Notes under the pieces: generated by a model
Seen by the model: the letters and a program-made list of their open reading frames with translations, nothing else
Told to the model about the DNA's origin: nothing
The model's database searches: none
Program-made: the position numbers and the translations under genes
Source: JAVBWO01 sp036677375
Lineage (GTDB): Bacteria > Bacillota > Dehalobacteriia > UBA4068 > UBA4997
Length of the DNA: 64,000 nt
Reading direction: 5' to 3'
NCBI GenBank assembly: GCA_036677375.1
Contig: JAVBWO010000024.1
Span: 62,001-126,000 of the forward strand
In this document: piece by piece, positions 17,494-26,358 of the stretch
Numbering within the stretch: position 1 is the first letter of the stretch
Layout of the letters: every line of letters starts with the position of its first letter

Positions 17494-18726
17494 ATGAATC
17501 TGGAAAAAGCAATCAAACAAGCAAATGAAATCATGGAAGAGTGGGGGAAGAAACGTAGCCCCCTGGAAGAAGCCAATATGGAGCGGGTCTTGGCCGCTTT
17601 CAGCCGACACCGGGTCGGCGCACACCATTTGGGAGCCGCCACGGGATACGGCTATAATGATACGGGACGCGATACCTTGGAAGCGGTCTGGGCCGATATT
17701 TTCGGGGCCGAAGCCGCTTTGGTACGACAAAACATTGCCACGGGCACTCAAGCCATCTATTTGGCTCTTGCCGGCAATCTGATGCCGGGGGACGAGCTTT
17801 TAACCATCGGCAAGCCTTATGATACCTTAGAAAAAATTATTGGATACAAAACAGTAACGCCCTGCTCCTTAAAGGAAGCAGGAGTTCTTTACCGGGAAAT
17901 CGCTATTGACTACGAAAATCCGGATATTGACAGTATCATTGCCGCTATACGACCAAAAACCAAGGTCATTTCCCTACAGCGCTCCAAGGGCTATGAATGG
18001 CGCGCTTCTTTGACCATGGATAAAATGTCCGCTATCATCGGTGCAATCAAAAAAGCAGCGCCACGGGTCATCGTTTTCGTCGACAACTGCTACGGAGAAT
18101 TCGTAGAGGCCTCGGAACCCACCGCCCTGGGAGCCGACTTGATTGCCGGTTCCTTGATCAAAAACCCCGGCGGCGGCATTGCGCCTGGCGGCGGCTATGT
18201 GGCCGGCAAAGGAGAATTGGTGGAACGAGCCGCTATGCGCTTGACGACTCCAGGCGCCGGCAGGGAAGTAGGGCCAAGCCTTTTGGATAATCGCCTTTAT
18301 TACCAGGGTTTATTCTTAGCAAATGGGGCGGTGGGGGAGGCACTGCGGTCTGCAGTTTTTGCCGGCGCTCTCTTTTCCGCACTGGGTTATTCAGTCTTAC
18401 CCATGCCTATGGAAGAGCGTACGGATATCATCCAGGCCATTCAGCTGGGTAGTGCTGAAAAATTACTGGCGTTTTGCCGTTGTATCCAAAAATTTGCGCC
18501 CATTGATTCCTATGTAACACCGGAGCCTTGGGATATGCCAGGCTATGACAGGCCTATTATTATGGCAGCCGGAGCCTTTGTACAAGGGGCTTCCATCGAA
18601 TTATCAGCGGACGCTCCCGTGGTGGAACCTTATAATGTATACCTGCAAGGAGGCCTGAGCCGCTATCATGGTAAAATCGCCGTTACATCTACAGCAAAAT
18701 ACCTGGCGAAACAAGGGCTTCTTTAA
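17494..18726 (+). CDS. Met-gamma-lyase-like PLP enzyme ('aluminium resistance' family)
   Basis: 410 residues. Fold-type I PLP enzyme of the family long called aluminium resistance protein / YnbB. The likely Schiff-base lysine is in AGSLIKNPGGGIAPGGGYVAG (about 224-244), and VFVDNCYGEF holds the cofactor aspartate. The substrate is uncertain; a carbon-sulfur lyase is suggested by the family. Its place before lexA is conserved in Clostridia. A TATAAT at 17453-17458 is a probable -10 element, and GAAAGG precedes the ATG. Confidence 0.88.
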   Translation: MNLEKAIKQANEIMEEWGKKRSPLEEANMERVLAAFSRHRVGAHHLGAATGYGYNDTGRDTLEAVWADIFGAEAALVRQNIATGTQAIYLALAGNLMPGDELLTIGKPYDTLEKIIGYKTVTPCSLKEAGVLYREIAIDYENPDIDSIIAAIRPKTKVISLQRSKGYEWRASLTMDKMSAIIGAIKKAAPRVIVFVDNCYGEFVEASEPTALGADLIAGSLIKNPGGGIAPGGGYVAGKGELVERAAMRLTTPGAGREVGPSLLDNRLYYQGLFLANGAVGEALRSAVFAGALFSALGYSVLPMPMEERTDIIQAIQLGSAEKLLAFCRCIQKFAPIDSYVTPEPWDMPGYDRPIIMAAGAFVQGASIELSADAPVVEPYNVYLQGGLSRYHGKIAVTSTAKYLAKQGLL

Positions 18727-18769
18727 ATATTAAATTTAACGAGAATTGAAATATATCAAATGTTAAAAA

Positions 18770-18818
18770 TAAAACTATGCCTTAATAGTAAATTTTGAAA
18801 GGCAGGTTTTGTTTTTTC
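18770..18818 (+). terminator. probable terminator of the Met-gamma-lyase-like gene
   Basis: AAAAC-TGCCTT pairs with AAGGCA-GTTTTG (mismatched at one point) and is followed by TTTTTT. Confidence 0.55.
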
Positions 18819-19004
18819 TATAAATTCCAATATAAATCTTAAATATTGGAAGAATTGATCCGTGATACGCTAAAAATAAATATTTAAAACCAGCAAAGGA
18901 AGGGAACACAGAAATAATTGCTTATTGTCGATGTATTTTTAGGTTAGTTTACATAATTAATATTATCGGAAGTTTGGTGGGGGGAGGCGGGCAAAATAAA
19001 AATT

Positions 19005-19038
19005 AAAAAAACCGGCTTTTATGGCAAGGCCGGTTTTT
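19005..19038 (-). terminator. terminator of yneA (bidirectional shape)
   Basis: AAAAAACCGGC and GCCGGTTTTT form a strong stem 25 bp past the yneA stop, with T-runs on both strands. Confidence 0.75.
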
Positions 19039-19062
19039 GCTTTCATAAATGGTTTTTCTGAT

Positions 19063-19416
19063 TTATTTGCCTATCGGCATCAACAGGACTTGTCCGATCT
19101 GCAAATTGGCATCGGAAATCCGGTTAACACAACGAACTTCCCACATGATTTTTTCCATATTGCCGACATAGTCCGGATTATATTTTTTAATTAGGTTCCA
19201 TAAACTATCACCGGACTGCACAACAACCTTAGCATATCCTAGACCATTTTCTTCATAATTATTGGAATCGCCGCCAAAAGCCTGGATGCTGGCAACCGTC
19301 AAGACCAGACAGATCATGATAAACAGCAGGATCACATTGCGCCATTTCACTTTACGATGCCTACGGTATTTTTGATAAGTTTTCTGTGTATGATTAAAGT
19401 TTTGATTGCCTTGCAT
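19063..19416 (-). CDS. yneA: YneA-like SOS cell-division suppressor (LysM protein)
   Basis: 117 residues. A basic N-terminus (KYRRHRKVKWRN) leads into one membrane helix (about 28-46). A C-terminal LysM domain (about 65-116; VQSGDSLWNLIKKYNP ... LQIGQVLLMPIG) binds cell wall. This layout and the divergent position next to lexA match Bacillus subtilis yneA, which halts division during DNA damage. Three LexA boxes lie in the shared promoter region. The ATG at 19416 is preferred; a TTG at 19431 is possible. Confidence 0.85.
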   Translation of the reverse strand: MQGNQNFNHTQKTYQKYRRHRKVKWRNVILLFIMICLVLTVASIQAFGGDSNNYEENGLGYAKVVVQSGDSLWNLIKKYNPDYVGNMEKIMWEVRCVNRISDANLQIGQVLLMPIGK

Positions 19417-19428
19417 TAGCCCAACCCC

Positions 19429-19442
19429 CAAACATTTGTTCT
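19429..19442. promoter_or_regulatory. LexA (SOS) box 1
   Basis: CAAACATTTGTTCT against the Firmicutes consensus CGAACNNNNGTTCG (two mismatches). It lies between the yneA -10 box and its start codon. Confidence 0.75.
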
Positions 19443-19451
19443 ATTGCTTAT

Positions 19452-19480
19452 AGTATATAGAACATTTGTTCACTTGTCAA
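19452..19480 (-). promoter_or_regulatory. sigma-A promoter of yneA
   Basis: TTGACA (19480-19475) and TATACT (19457-19452), 17 bp apart. LexA box 2 fills the spacer, so bound LexA would block RNA polymerase. Confidence 0.85.
19459..19472. promoter_or_regulatory. LexA (SOS) box 2
   Basis: AGAACATTTGTTCA; both GAAC/GTTC half-sites are perfect. Confidence 0.88.
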
Positions 19481-19489
19481 GAAATTTTT

Positions 19490-19503
19490 CGAACAAATGT
19501 TTG
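19490..19503. promoter_or_regulatory. LexA (SOS) box 3
   Basis: CGAACAAATGTTTG; one half-site is perfect. It overlaps the -35 region of the lexA promoter, consistent with autorepression. Confidence 0.85.
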
Positions 19504-19529
19504 CATTCCTACCTGCTTTTTGTTACAAT
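19501..19529 (+). promoter_or_regulatory. sigma-A promoter of lexA
   Basis: TTGCAT (19501-19506), 17-bp spacer, TACAAT (19524-19529), about 105 bp before the start codon. Confidence 0.75.
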
Positions 19530-19634
19530 AAAATTAGATCATCATATTTTAGAACAGATCAGATCATATCCCATGTATCTGCTCCTCTACTATCAAGGGT
19601 CTGATGATACCGATCTTAAAGGGAGGCAGTTTTA

Positions 19635-20312
19635 ATGAAAATAAACCAACCGCAATTATCCGGCCGCCAAGAAGCCATCCTCGCTTTTATTAAAGAAGAG
19701 ATTAACTGTAAAGGATACCCCCCCACCGTCCGGGAGATCGGCAAAAAGCTGGGTTTTGCCTCAACCGCTAGCGTACATGCACAATTGCTTGCTTTAGAAA
19801 AGAAAGGTTATATTCGCAGAGACCCCGCAAAGCAGCGAGCCTTGGAGGTCCTGTTTCAGGACCATACGCCATCCTCATCATCTTCTTCCGCCTCTTCTTT
19901 CTCCTTTATGTTGCCGGGCCAAGAAATAAACCGGGAAATGGCTATGGTTCCTGTGGTCGGTACCATCACCGCCGGGGTACCAATCCTGGCGGAAGAAAAT
20001 GTGGAAGATATTTTTCCTGTTCCCGTTGATTTTCTCCATACCAAAAAAGACACTTTTATTTTAAAAGTGTCTGGGGAAAGCATGATCGAAGCCGGCATCT
20101 TAGACGGTGATTATATCATCTTAGAGCAGACGCCCGTGGTAGAAAACGGCGAAATCGCCGCAGTTTTAATCGACGATTCAGCTACTGTTAAATATTTTTA
20201 TCTGGAAAAGGATCATATCCGCTTACAGCCCGCTAATTCCGCGATGGAACCCATCATTGTCCAGGAAGCGCAAATCTTAGGCCGGGTCATCGGGCTTTTC
20301 CGCCGGTTTTGA
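19635..20312 (+). CDS. lexA: SOS repressor LexA
   Basis: 225 residues. The N-terminal winged helix (GYPPTVREIGKKLGFAST at about 28-45) reads the SOS box. The Ala-Gly cleavage bond is in TITAGVPI, the catalytic Ser in KVSGESMIEAG and Lys in DDSATVKYF (S24 peptidase). The linker at about 76-88 is a run of serines (SSSSSSASS), longer than usual. RecA-stimulated self-cleavage would release yneA and lexA. GGGAGG precedes the ATG. Confidence 0.97.
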   Translation: MKINQPQLSGRQEAILAFIKEEINCKGYPPTVREIGKKLGFASTASVHAQLLALEKKGYIRRDPAKQRALEVLFQDHTPSSSSSSASSFSFMLPGQEINREMAMVPVVGTITAGVPILAEENVEDIFPVPVDFLHTKKDTFILKVSGESMIEAGILDGDYIILEQTPVVENGEIAAVLIDDSATVKYFYLEKDHIRLQPANSAMEPIIVQEAQILGRVIGLFRRF

Positions 20313-20371
20313 CACAAATGCCGCAGGAGCTTTCCTGGTTATCTCTATGAACCGCGAAGGGCTGCTCCCGC

Positions 20372-21118
20372 CTAAAAGACTACTTTAGGTTCGTTTTTCC
20401 AAGTACCGTAGTTAGTAAAAATGGTCTTGCCGTTAGCCGTACCGGAAAAATAGAATTCGTGTTCATTATTACTGAGCTTAAGTTCCACGCCTTCACTGAT
20501 GTGCGCTTCATTGAGATAATTGATTACCAAACGTTCAAAGGTATGGTTTTCAAAATAATGCGTGGGCAATGCATCGCAAAGCCAGCGCACATAAGCCACA
20601 TTATTCATGTGCATATTCAAGTCAATATCAGAATAGCTGGGAGTTTTCACACCCAGGGAAACCATGTCCGCCGGACATCTGACTTTAGAGGGTACCGGCA
20701 TAATCTCCGGCCCGGCGGCGTCCTGCATATTAATAGGAAGCTCGGAAGGCATAACGATCTCCCGAGTCTCATAATTTACCAAGGTCCATAAAGAGGAAGC
20801 CTGGGTCAGAACTTCCCCATCCGGTAAGCATACCTGATAGTAACGGTTCCAAAACCATTTTTTCAAGCCGCCAAACCAAGTTTTGACCATAATGTCTTCC
20901 CCCAAGCGGGGAAGCCGTTTAAAATCAAGATCAAAGCGGGAAATGATCCAGATGATCCCTTTGTCCAAAAGATTCTCCCGGCTGGCGCCAAAATCGGAAG
21001 CATTGTCATCGGCAGCATTCTGCATCAGGTGAATCAAAAAATAAGGCCGTATTCTGCCCGCCAGATCCACATAAGCCGCGTCAATATGTACAGGGTTTTG
21101 CCGAATTATATCTGTCAT
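20372..21118 (-). CDS. acyl-ACP thioesterase
   Basis: 248 residues, a double-hotdog FatA/FatB-type thioesterase (PF01643). The conserved segment DIDLNMHMNNVAYVRW (about 165-180) carries the active-site Asn/His region, and WIISRFDLDF and FWNRYYQVCLPDG are also family-like. It hydrolyses acyl-ACP to free fatty acids, probably for membrane adjustment. GGAGGCTTAAAAC precedes the ATG. It converges on lexA. Confidence 0.88.
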   Translation of the reverse strand: MTDIIRQNPVHIDAAYVDLAGRIRPYFLIHLMQNAADDNASDFGASRENLLDKGIIWIISRFDLDFKRLPRLGEDIMVKTWFGGLKKWFWNRYYQVCLPDGEVLTQASSLWTLVNYETREIVMPSELPINMQDAAGPEIMPVPSKVRCPADMVSLGVKTPSYSDIDLNMHMNNVAYVRWLCDALPTHYFENHTFERLVINYLNEAHISEGVELKLSNNEHEFYFSGTANGKTIFTNYGTWKNEPKVVF

Positions 21119-21462
21119 GTTTTAAGCCTCCGATTCTACACATCGCGTTGAAATTTAATTCTTCATTTAATCCAATTATGCCATTGATTCGATTCTTTAA
21201 TTCTTCGATTCTTCGATTCATCGATTTATTGATTTATTCTTTGCATGAAGCTCATAATCCCGATCAACCCTGATGTGTCCTATGGAAAATATTGTATCAT
21301 AAATCATAAAAAAGTCCAAGGCCTATGGCTTATTTCTCCTCATAACAATATGATACAACAATATTTTTACAATATTTTTATTTCATGATGCAACATAATG
21401 CAACATGCAACGAATCAACTTTGGGTTATGTATCCATGAAATCTATAAAGCGAGGTGACAGT
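21119..21462. other. 344-bp AT-rich spacer with low-complexity repeats
   Basis: Divergent region between the thioesterase and patatin-like genes. 21185-21240 is a degenerate array of TTCGATT/TTTATTG steps. No gene or clear operator is seen. Confidence 0.5.
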
Positions 21463-22668
21463 ATGCTGGGTGTCGCGTTGGAAGGCGGCGGTTCCAAAGG
21501 AGCCTACCATATGGGGGTCATTAAAGCATATCTGGAGGAAGGGTTCCAATTTCAAGGGGCTGTCGGTACTTCCATTGGCGCTATTAATGCGGCCCTGTTC
21601 GCTCAGGGCGACTTTGAAATGGCCTACGAACTTTGGCGGAACATGACTCCCTCCACTCTGTTTGATATCGAAGACGCCCAATTGAAGAAATTCCGCAAGG
21701 CTAAGCTGGATGAAGCAGCCTTGACCTATTTATATGGAAAAATTAAAAAAATCCTGGCGGATAGAGGTTTGGACACCTCGAAAATCCGTCTAGTTTTAGA
21801 CACCTATATCAATGAAGAAAAGCTGCGCCGTTCTCCCATGGATTATGGTTTGGTAACGGTATCCCTAACCGATAAAAAGGCGTTGGAGCTTTTTAAAGAA
21901 GATATTCCCCAAGGCAAATTAGTGGATTATATTATGGCCTCCGCCAGCTTCCCCGGATTCAAGCTGGAGCCTTTGGACGGCAAGTACTATATAGACGGCG
22001 GCCTCTATGATAATTGCCCAGTCAATATGCTGATACGCAAAGGCTATCAGGATATTATCGCTATCCGCACTTTGGGCATGGGTTTTATCCGCAAATTTGA
22101 AAGCAATAAGGTCAATATCACGACGATCATTCCTTCCGGCGACTTAGGTACCACTTTGAGCTTTGAAAATGATATTATCCGCAACAATCTGAAAATGGGC
22201 TATTATGACGGCTTGCGGGCCATACGGGGCCTGAAAGGCCACCGCTATTATATCAAAACAACGGTGGCCGACGATATTTTTGCCCTGCTTGCCGCCATCC
22301 CGGAAAAGATCATCACAGATTTAGGTACCTTGCTGAGCTTGCCGCCTATGGAGCCGAAAAAAATGCTTTTTGAGGAGATCATCCCTCAGCTGTCTATGCA
22401 AATGAAAGATGGCCGGCAAAGCTCCTATGAGGATTTTCTGATCACCCTTTTAGAGCATGCCGCCGGCAAAAGCGGCGTTGATCCTTATCAGATTTATACC
22501 CCGCAAGAGCTGACGGCGGCGGCCGTCGGCAAAAAACAAAGGGTAAAAAATAAGCCTACTGTCATGATCAATCATAAACCGCTGCTTCCTTTAGTCAAAC
22601 CGGGAGCCAACCTGAACAAAGCCGTATTTCTTTTAACCGGAGCTTTAGATCAAATTTATCAGCAATAA
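21463..22668 (+). CDS. patatin-like phospholipase
   Basis: 401 residues. The oxyanion loop GGGSKGAYHMG (about 8-18), the nucleophile GTSIG (about 38-42) and the catalytic Asp in DGGLYDN make a patatin Ser-Asp lipase of the RssA/YchK group. The C-terminal 150 residues are less conserved and follow a basic KKQRVKNK stretch. The start at 21463 (MLGVALEGGG) is chosen for its GAGGTGA site; an in-frame ATG at 21385 adds 26 residues with no family similarity. Substrate unknown. Confidence 0.88.
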   Translation: MLGVALEGGGSKGAYHMGVIKAYLEEGFQFQGAVGTSIGAINAALFAQGDFEMAYELWRNMTPSTLFDIEDAQLKKFRKAKLDEAALTYLYGKIKKILADRGLDTSKIRLVLDTYINEEKLRRSPMDYGLVTVSLTDKKALELFKEDIPQGKLVDYIMASASFPGFKLEPLDGKYYIDGGLYDNCPVNMLIRKGYQDIIAIRTLGMGFIRKFESNKVNITTIIPSGDLGTTLSFENDIIRNNLKMGYYDGLRAIRGLKGHRYYIKTTVADDIFALLAAIPEKIITDLGTLLSLPPMEPKKMLFEEIIPQLSMQMKDGRQSSYEDFLITLLEHAAGKSGVDPYQIYTPQELTAAAVGKKQRVKNKPTVMINHKPLLPLVKPGANLNKAVFLLTGALDQIYQQ

Positions 22669-22715
22669 AGAGAAGTTTTCTTTAAGAAAATAGAGCAAAA
22701 AGGTGGTATTGCGTT

Positions 22716-22802
22716 ATGCTGGAACTTGAAAATCTGGAAAGCTGGCGAACGTTGGACGAAGTTAAAACCTTTTACGCCGAGATTAATCTTGAGATTCAAT
22801 AA
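22716..22802 (+). CDS. possible 28-residue peptide, unrecognised
   Basis: A short frame with AAGGTGG 9 bp upstream, ending 5 bp before a terminator. The peptide starts MLELENLESWRTLDEVKTF. It loosely resembles the C-terminal region of IS3-type transposases (SWRTLDEVKTFY) and may be a relic rather than a gene. Confidence 0.3.
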   Translation: MLELENLESWRTLDEVKTFYAEINLEIQ

Positions 22803-22806
22803 AACC

Positions 22807-22860
22807 AAAACCCCGTGCAACGGAGAGCTGAACTTTCAGACGGTCTGTTGACGGGGTTTT
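22807..22860 (+). terminator. intrinsic terminator between patatin-like gene and sdhB
   Basis: AAAACCCCGT (22807-22816) and ACGGGGTTTT (22851-22860) form the base of a long hairpin, with T-rich sequence following; usable from both sides. Confidence 0.65.
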
Positions 22861-22917
22861 CTTTTTGGCGCTTATGTAGGCTTATTTATTGGGTTTTTGT
22901 CAGCATAAAATCAGGCT

Positions 22918-23688
22918 TTAAGTATCTAAAAAGTGCTTGACGGCATAGGTATTAACTTCCCGGTTCATGGCAGCGATGTGGGTGGTCAGCTTGATGGCTT
23001 TGGGGCAAACCTTTACGCAGTTTTGAGAATTGCCACATTCCTGGATGCCGCCTTTTTTCATTAATGCTTCCAAGCGCATTTCACGGTGCATGGCTCCGAT
23101 AGGATGAGCGTTAAAGAGGCGAACCTGGGCAATGGCGGAAGGCCCGATAAAACCGGACTTGCTGTTCACATTGGGACAAGCCTCCATGCAGCAGCCGCAG
23201 GTCATACAACGGGAAATCGAATAGGCCCATTGCTGTACGCTGTCGGCCAGCCGGGGACCGCGGCCCAAGTTAAAGCTGCCGTCCACGGGCACCCAGGCTC
23301 TGACCCGGCGCAGGTTATCAAACATTTTTTGCCGATCCACCATCAGATCCCGGATCACGGGGAATTTGGTCAAGGGTTCCAGAATGATGACTTTATCGGC
23401 GCCTCTCACTTCAAAGATTTTATCGATTAAAGTAGCACAGGCCTGACACGGCCGTCCGTTGATCAGCATGGTACAGGCGCCGCAGACTTCCTCCAGGCAA
23501 TTACATTCCCAAACCACAGGGTCTGTAACTTGTCCTTTGGTATTGACCGGATTTTTCCGCACTTCCATGAGAACGGAAACCACATTCATATTGGGTTTAT
23601 ACGGAATCTTAAATTCCTCCCAGAAAGGCTTACTTTGCGGGTTTTGACGGCGTTTGACCTTAATATGGATATCGCTTGCAGTTACCAT
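22918..23688 (-). CDS. sdhB: succinate dehydrogenase/fumarate reductase iron-sulfur subunit
   Basis: 256 residues. The ferredoxin-like N-domain binds [2Fe-2S] (CNCLEEVCGAC, then CQAC). The C-domain has CMTCGCCMEACPNV and CGNSQNCVKVCPKAI for the [4Fe-4S] and [3Fe-4S] clusters. It carries electrons between SdhA and membrane quinone. It starts 3 bp after the sdhA stop with its GGAGGTG site inside the end of sdhA. Last gene of sdhCAB. Confidence 0.96.
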   Translation of the reverse strand: MVTASDIHIKVKRRQNPQSKPFWEEFKIPYKPNMNVVSVLMEVRKNPVNTKGQVTDPVVWECNCLEEVCGACTMLINGRPCQACATLIDKIFEVRGADKVIILEPLTKFPVIRDLMVDRQKMFDNLRRVRAWVPVDGSFNLGRGPRLADSVQQWAYSISRCMTCGCCMEACPNVNSKSGFIGPSAIAQVRLFNAHPIGAMHREMRLEALMKKGGIQECGNSQNCVKVCPKAIKLTTHIAAMNREVNTYAVKHFLDT

Positions 23689-23691
23689 TTT

Positions 23692-25449
23692 CTATTTTGA
23701 CACCTCCTTCTCCACATCGTATTTCCGTTCGCGGGGCTTGATTAAGGAGATGTCTACAGGCTCCCAACTAAAGGCAGGGCCATCAGGCGTCCATTGGGCA
23801 ATGGTGGTCTTCAAGAAATTGGCGTCGTCCCGTTTGGGAAATTCCGGTTTATAATGGGAACCCCGGCTCTCATCCCGGCGCAGCGCGCCCAAGGTGATGA
23901 CCCGGGCCAGTTCCATCATGTTTTTCAGCTGACGGACAAACATTACCGTCTGGTTGCTGTAATCGTTGTTGTCGGTGATATTAATGTGATGCCAGCGCTC
24001 CTGGAATTCCTGGAGCCGGACATCCGTTTCCGCCAATGCCTTGTTATAGCGGACAATGGAAACATTCTTGGTCATCAATTCGCCCATTTCTTCATGAAGC
24101 ACATAGGGGTTCTCGCTGCCGCTCATGCGAATAATGGATTCGTGGACGGCCTGCTGTTTTTTCACTTCCCGGGCGGCCAGCCCTTGGCTCCCCTCTTCCG
24201 CCAGGCCATTCAAGCCTTTGATATAATTCACAACCGCCGGCCCGGCTACCGTGCCGCTGTACAAAGCGGATAAAAGGGAATTGGCTCCTAAGCGATTGGC
24301 GCCGTGGTACATATAATCGCATTCCCCGGCGGCAAAAAGCCCCGGAATACAGGTCATATGGTTCCAATCCACGTGGATGCCGCCCATAAAATAGTGTACG
24401 GCGGGGAATATCTTCATGGGGATCTTGCGGGGATCGTCACCGTAGAAGCTCTCGTAGATATCAATGATACCGCCCAGACGTTTGGTCAGAAAATCGGCAG
24501 GCAGATGAGTCAGATCCAAGTACACCTGGTTTTTTCCATCGATGCCCAAACCCATTTCCACGCAGACCTTGTATATGGCCCGGGCGGCGATGTCCCGCGG
24601 CACCAGATTGCCGTAGGCGGGATACATCTCCTCTAAGAAATACCAAGGTTTACCGTCTTTATAAGTCCAGATCCGGCCGCCCTCGCCTCTGGCGGATTCC
24701 GACATCAGGCGGGTCTTGTCATCCCCCAGCATGCCGGTGGGGTGGATCTGTACGAATTCTCCATTGGCATAGGCTGCGCCCTGCTGATAAACGATGCTGG
24801 CGGCGGAGCCTGTATTAATGACGGAGTTGGTGCTTTTACCAAATATCATGCCGGCGCCGCCGGTGGCAATGATCACCGCATCGCCTAAGAAAGCGCGGAT
24901 CTCCATGGTTGCCAGATTCTGCGCCACACAGCCCCGGCAAATGCCCTTATCGTCTTGGATAACGCTTAAAAATTCCCAGCCCTCGTATTTTTTGACCAGT
25001 CCCATATCCTCGTAACGCCGTACCTGCTCGTCACAGGTATAAAGGAGCTGCTGGCCTGTGGTGGCCCCGGCAAAAACGGTACGGCGTTTTTTAACACCGC
25101 CGAATAAGCGCAGATCTAACAATCCTTCCGAAGTGCGGCTGAACATAACGCCCATGCGATCCATGGCGTAAATCAGACCGGGCGCGCTATCGATGAGTTT
25201 CTTTACCGGCGGTTGGTTGGCCAAAAAATCGCCACCGTAAATGGTATCGTCAAAATGCTCCCACAAGGAATCGCCTTCTCCTTTGGTATCCAAAGCGGCA
25301 TTGATACCGCCCTGAGCGCATACGGAGTGAGAACGCTTAACGGGCACTAAGGAAATTAAATCAATAGCAACCTTTTTTTCCGCTATTTTCATGGCGGCCA
25401 TCAAACCGGCCAGACCGCCGCCGACGATAATCACTTTACCATTACTCAT
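23692..25449 (-). CDS. sdhA: succinate dehydrogenase/fumarate reductase flavoprotein subunit
   Basis: 585 residues. The FAD fold starts GGGLAGLMAAM. HSVCAQGGINAAL holds the covalent-FAD His, QIHPTGM and SESARGEGGRIW are substrate-site motifs, and GANRLGANSLL is near the end of the FAD domain. The complex converts succinate and fumarate; direction is not deducible, but an anaerobe with menaquinone would use it largely as a fumarate reductase. The ATG at 25449 follows GAAGGAGG. Confidence 0.96.
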   Translation of the reverse strand: MSNGKVIIVGGGLAGLMAAMKIAEKKVAIDLISLVPVKRSHSVCAQGGINAALDTKGEGDSLWEHFDDTIYGGDFLANQPPVKKLIDSAPGLIYAMDRMGVMFSRTSEGLLDLRLFGGVKKRRTVFAGATTGQQLLYTCDEQVRRYEDMGLVKKYEGWEFLSVIQDDKGICRGCVAQNLATMEIRAFLGDAVIIATGGAGMIFGKSTNSVINTGSAASIVYQQGAAYANGEFVQIHPTGMLGDDKTRLMSESARGEGGRIWTYKDGKPWYFLEEMYPAYGNLVPRDIAARAIYKVCVEMGLGIDGKNQVYLDLTHLPADFLTKRLGGIIDIYESFYGDDPRKIPMKIFPAVHYFMGGIHVDWNHMTCIPGLFAAGECDYMYHGANRLGANSLLSALYSGTVAGPAVVNYIKGLNGLAEEGSQGLAAREVKKQQAVHESIIRMSGSENPYVLHEEMGELMTKNVSIVRYNKALAETDVRLQEFQERWHHINITDNNDYSNQTVMFVRQLKNMMELARVITLGALRRDESRGSHYKPEFPKRDDANFLKTTIAQWTPDGPAFSWEPVDISLIKPRERKYDVEKEVSK

Positions 25450-25566
25450 GGGTATTTCCTCCTTCAATCCTACTATCCTTCAATCCGTCAATCCTAACTA
25501 GCCTTCCAACTTTCTATCGCTCTATTTTTCCAACCCTCTTTTATCCTCTTTTTGGTTTATATTGGG

Positions 25567-26280
25567 TTACGGCAAAGGCATGGTGGCAATCTTGGTGAGG
25601 ACCGCTACCGAAAGCACCGCTAAGATGATAAAAATAGCCACCACCGCCCAGGAAAAGATTTTTTGCGCACGTTCTCCCACGCAGATCCCCCAGGTGATGC
25701 AGAAGGTAAAAAGTCCGTTGGCAAAGTGATAGATGGCGGCCCAGACCCCTACGACGTACAGGGTGAAATAGACCGGATTACTGAGGAAGCCGGCAAAGGA
25801 AATGATGATCTCCTGGGGGTCGTGCACCAGGATACGGAGGAATAGCACATGGAAAAACAAAAATACCACGATGATGAGAGCTGTGATCCTTTGCAAATAG
25901 AAGTTCCAGTTGCGGTAATATGTATACTTTAAAACATTGTTTTTAGAAAGGTAAACGATCCAGATACCGTAGATGGCATGAAATAAAATGGGCAGGGCGA
26001 TCACCACGAGCTCCAACACGATAATAAAGGGCATACTCTTCATAAAGGTGATAACTTTCAAATAGCTCTCGTTGCCGCTGATCAGAACACTGCCGTTTAA
26101 TAAAAGATGAAAGCATAAAAAAATACCAATGGGAATAATTGCGATCAAAGAGTGAAAGCGGCGGATAAAAAAGTTGCCGTTTAAGATCAAGCCCAAAATC
26201 GGCACCTTGGCCAGGCGGGTGTAGATCTTTCTCCCCTCCTCCAGCAATGCGCCAAAAATTCTTTTAATCAGTTCCAGCAA
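25567..26280 (-). CDS. sdhC: succinate dehydrogenase cytochrome b558 subunit
   Basis: 237 residues with five membrane helices (about 38-60, 78-100, 105-130, 148-175 and 210-235). FIRRFHSLIAIIPIG and the His residues in CFHLLLNG, LFHAIYGI, FLFFHVLF and YHFANGLF are the likely di-heme ligands. This is the single-anchor, two-heme type of B. subtilis/Wolinella menaquinone enzymes. TTG start after AAAGGGG. First gene of sdhCAB. Confidence 0.92.
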   Translation of the reverse strand: MLELIKRIFGALLEEGRKIYTRLAKVPILGLILNGNFFIRRFHSLIAIIPIGIFLCFHLLLNGSVLISGNESYLKVITFMKSMPFIIVLELVVIALPILFHAIYGIWIVYLSKNNVLKYTYYRNWNFYLQRITALIIVVFLFFHVLFLRILVHDPQEIIISFAGFLSNPVYFTLYVVGVWAAIYHFANGLFTFCITWGICVGERAQKIFSWAVVAIFIILAVLSVAVLTKIATMPLP

Positions 26281-26358
26281 GATAGATTCCCCTTTCGAGA
26301 TTAAATAAATACTGATACATTGATCGGTTTTTATTTTTTCACTTTGTATCTTATCGAT

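Larger units (their letters stand above)
18727..19062. other. 336-bp gene-free AT-rich spacer
   Basis: Lies between two converging genes. It contains the two terminator-like hairpins listed here and otherwise AT-rich sequence with no open frame of interest. Confidence 0.6.
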
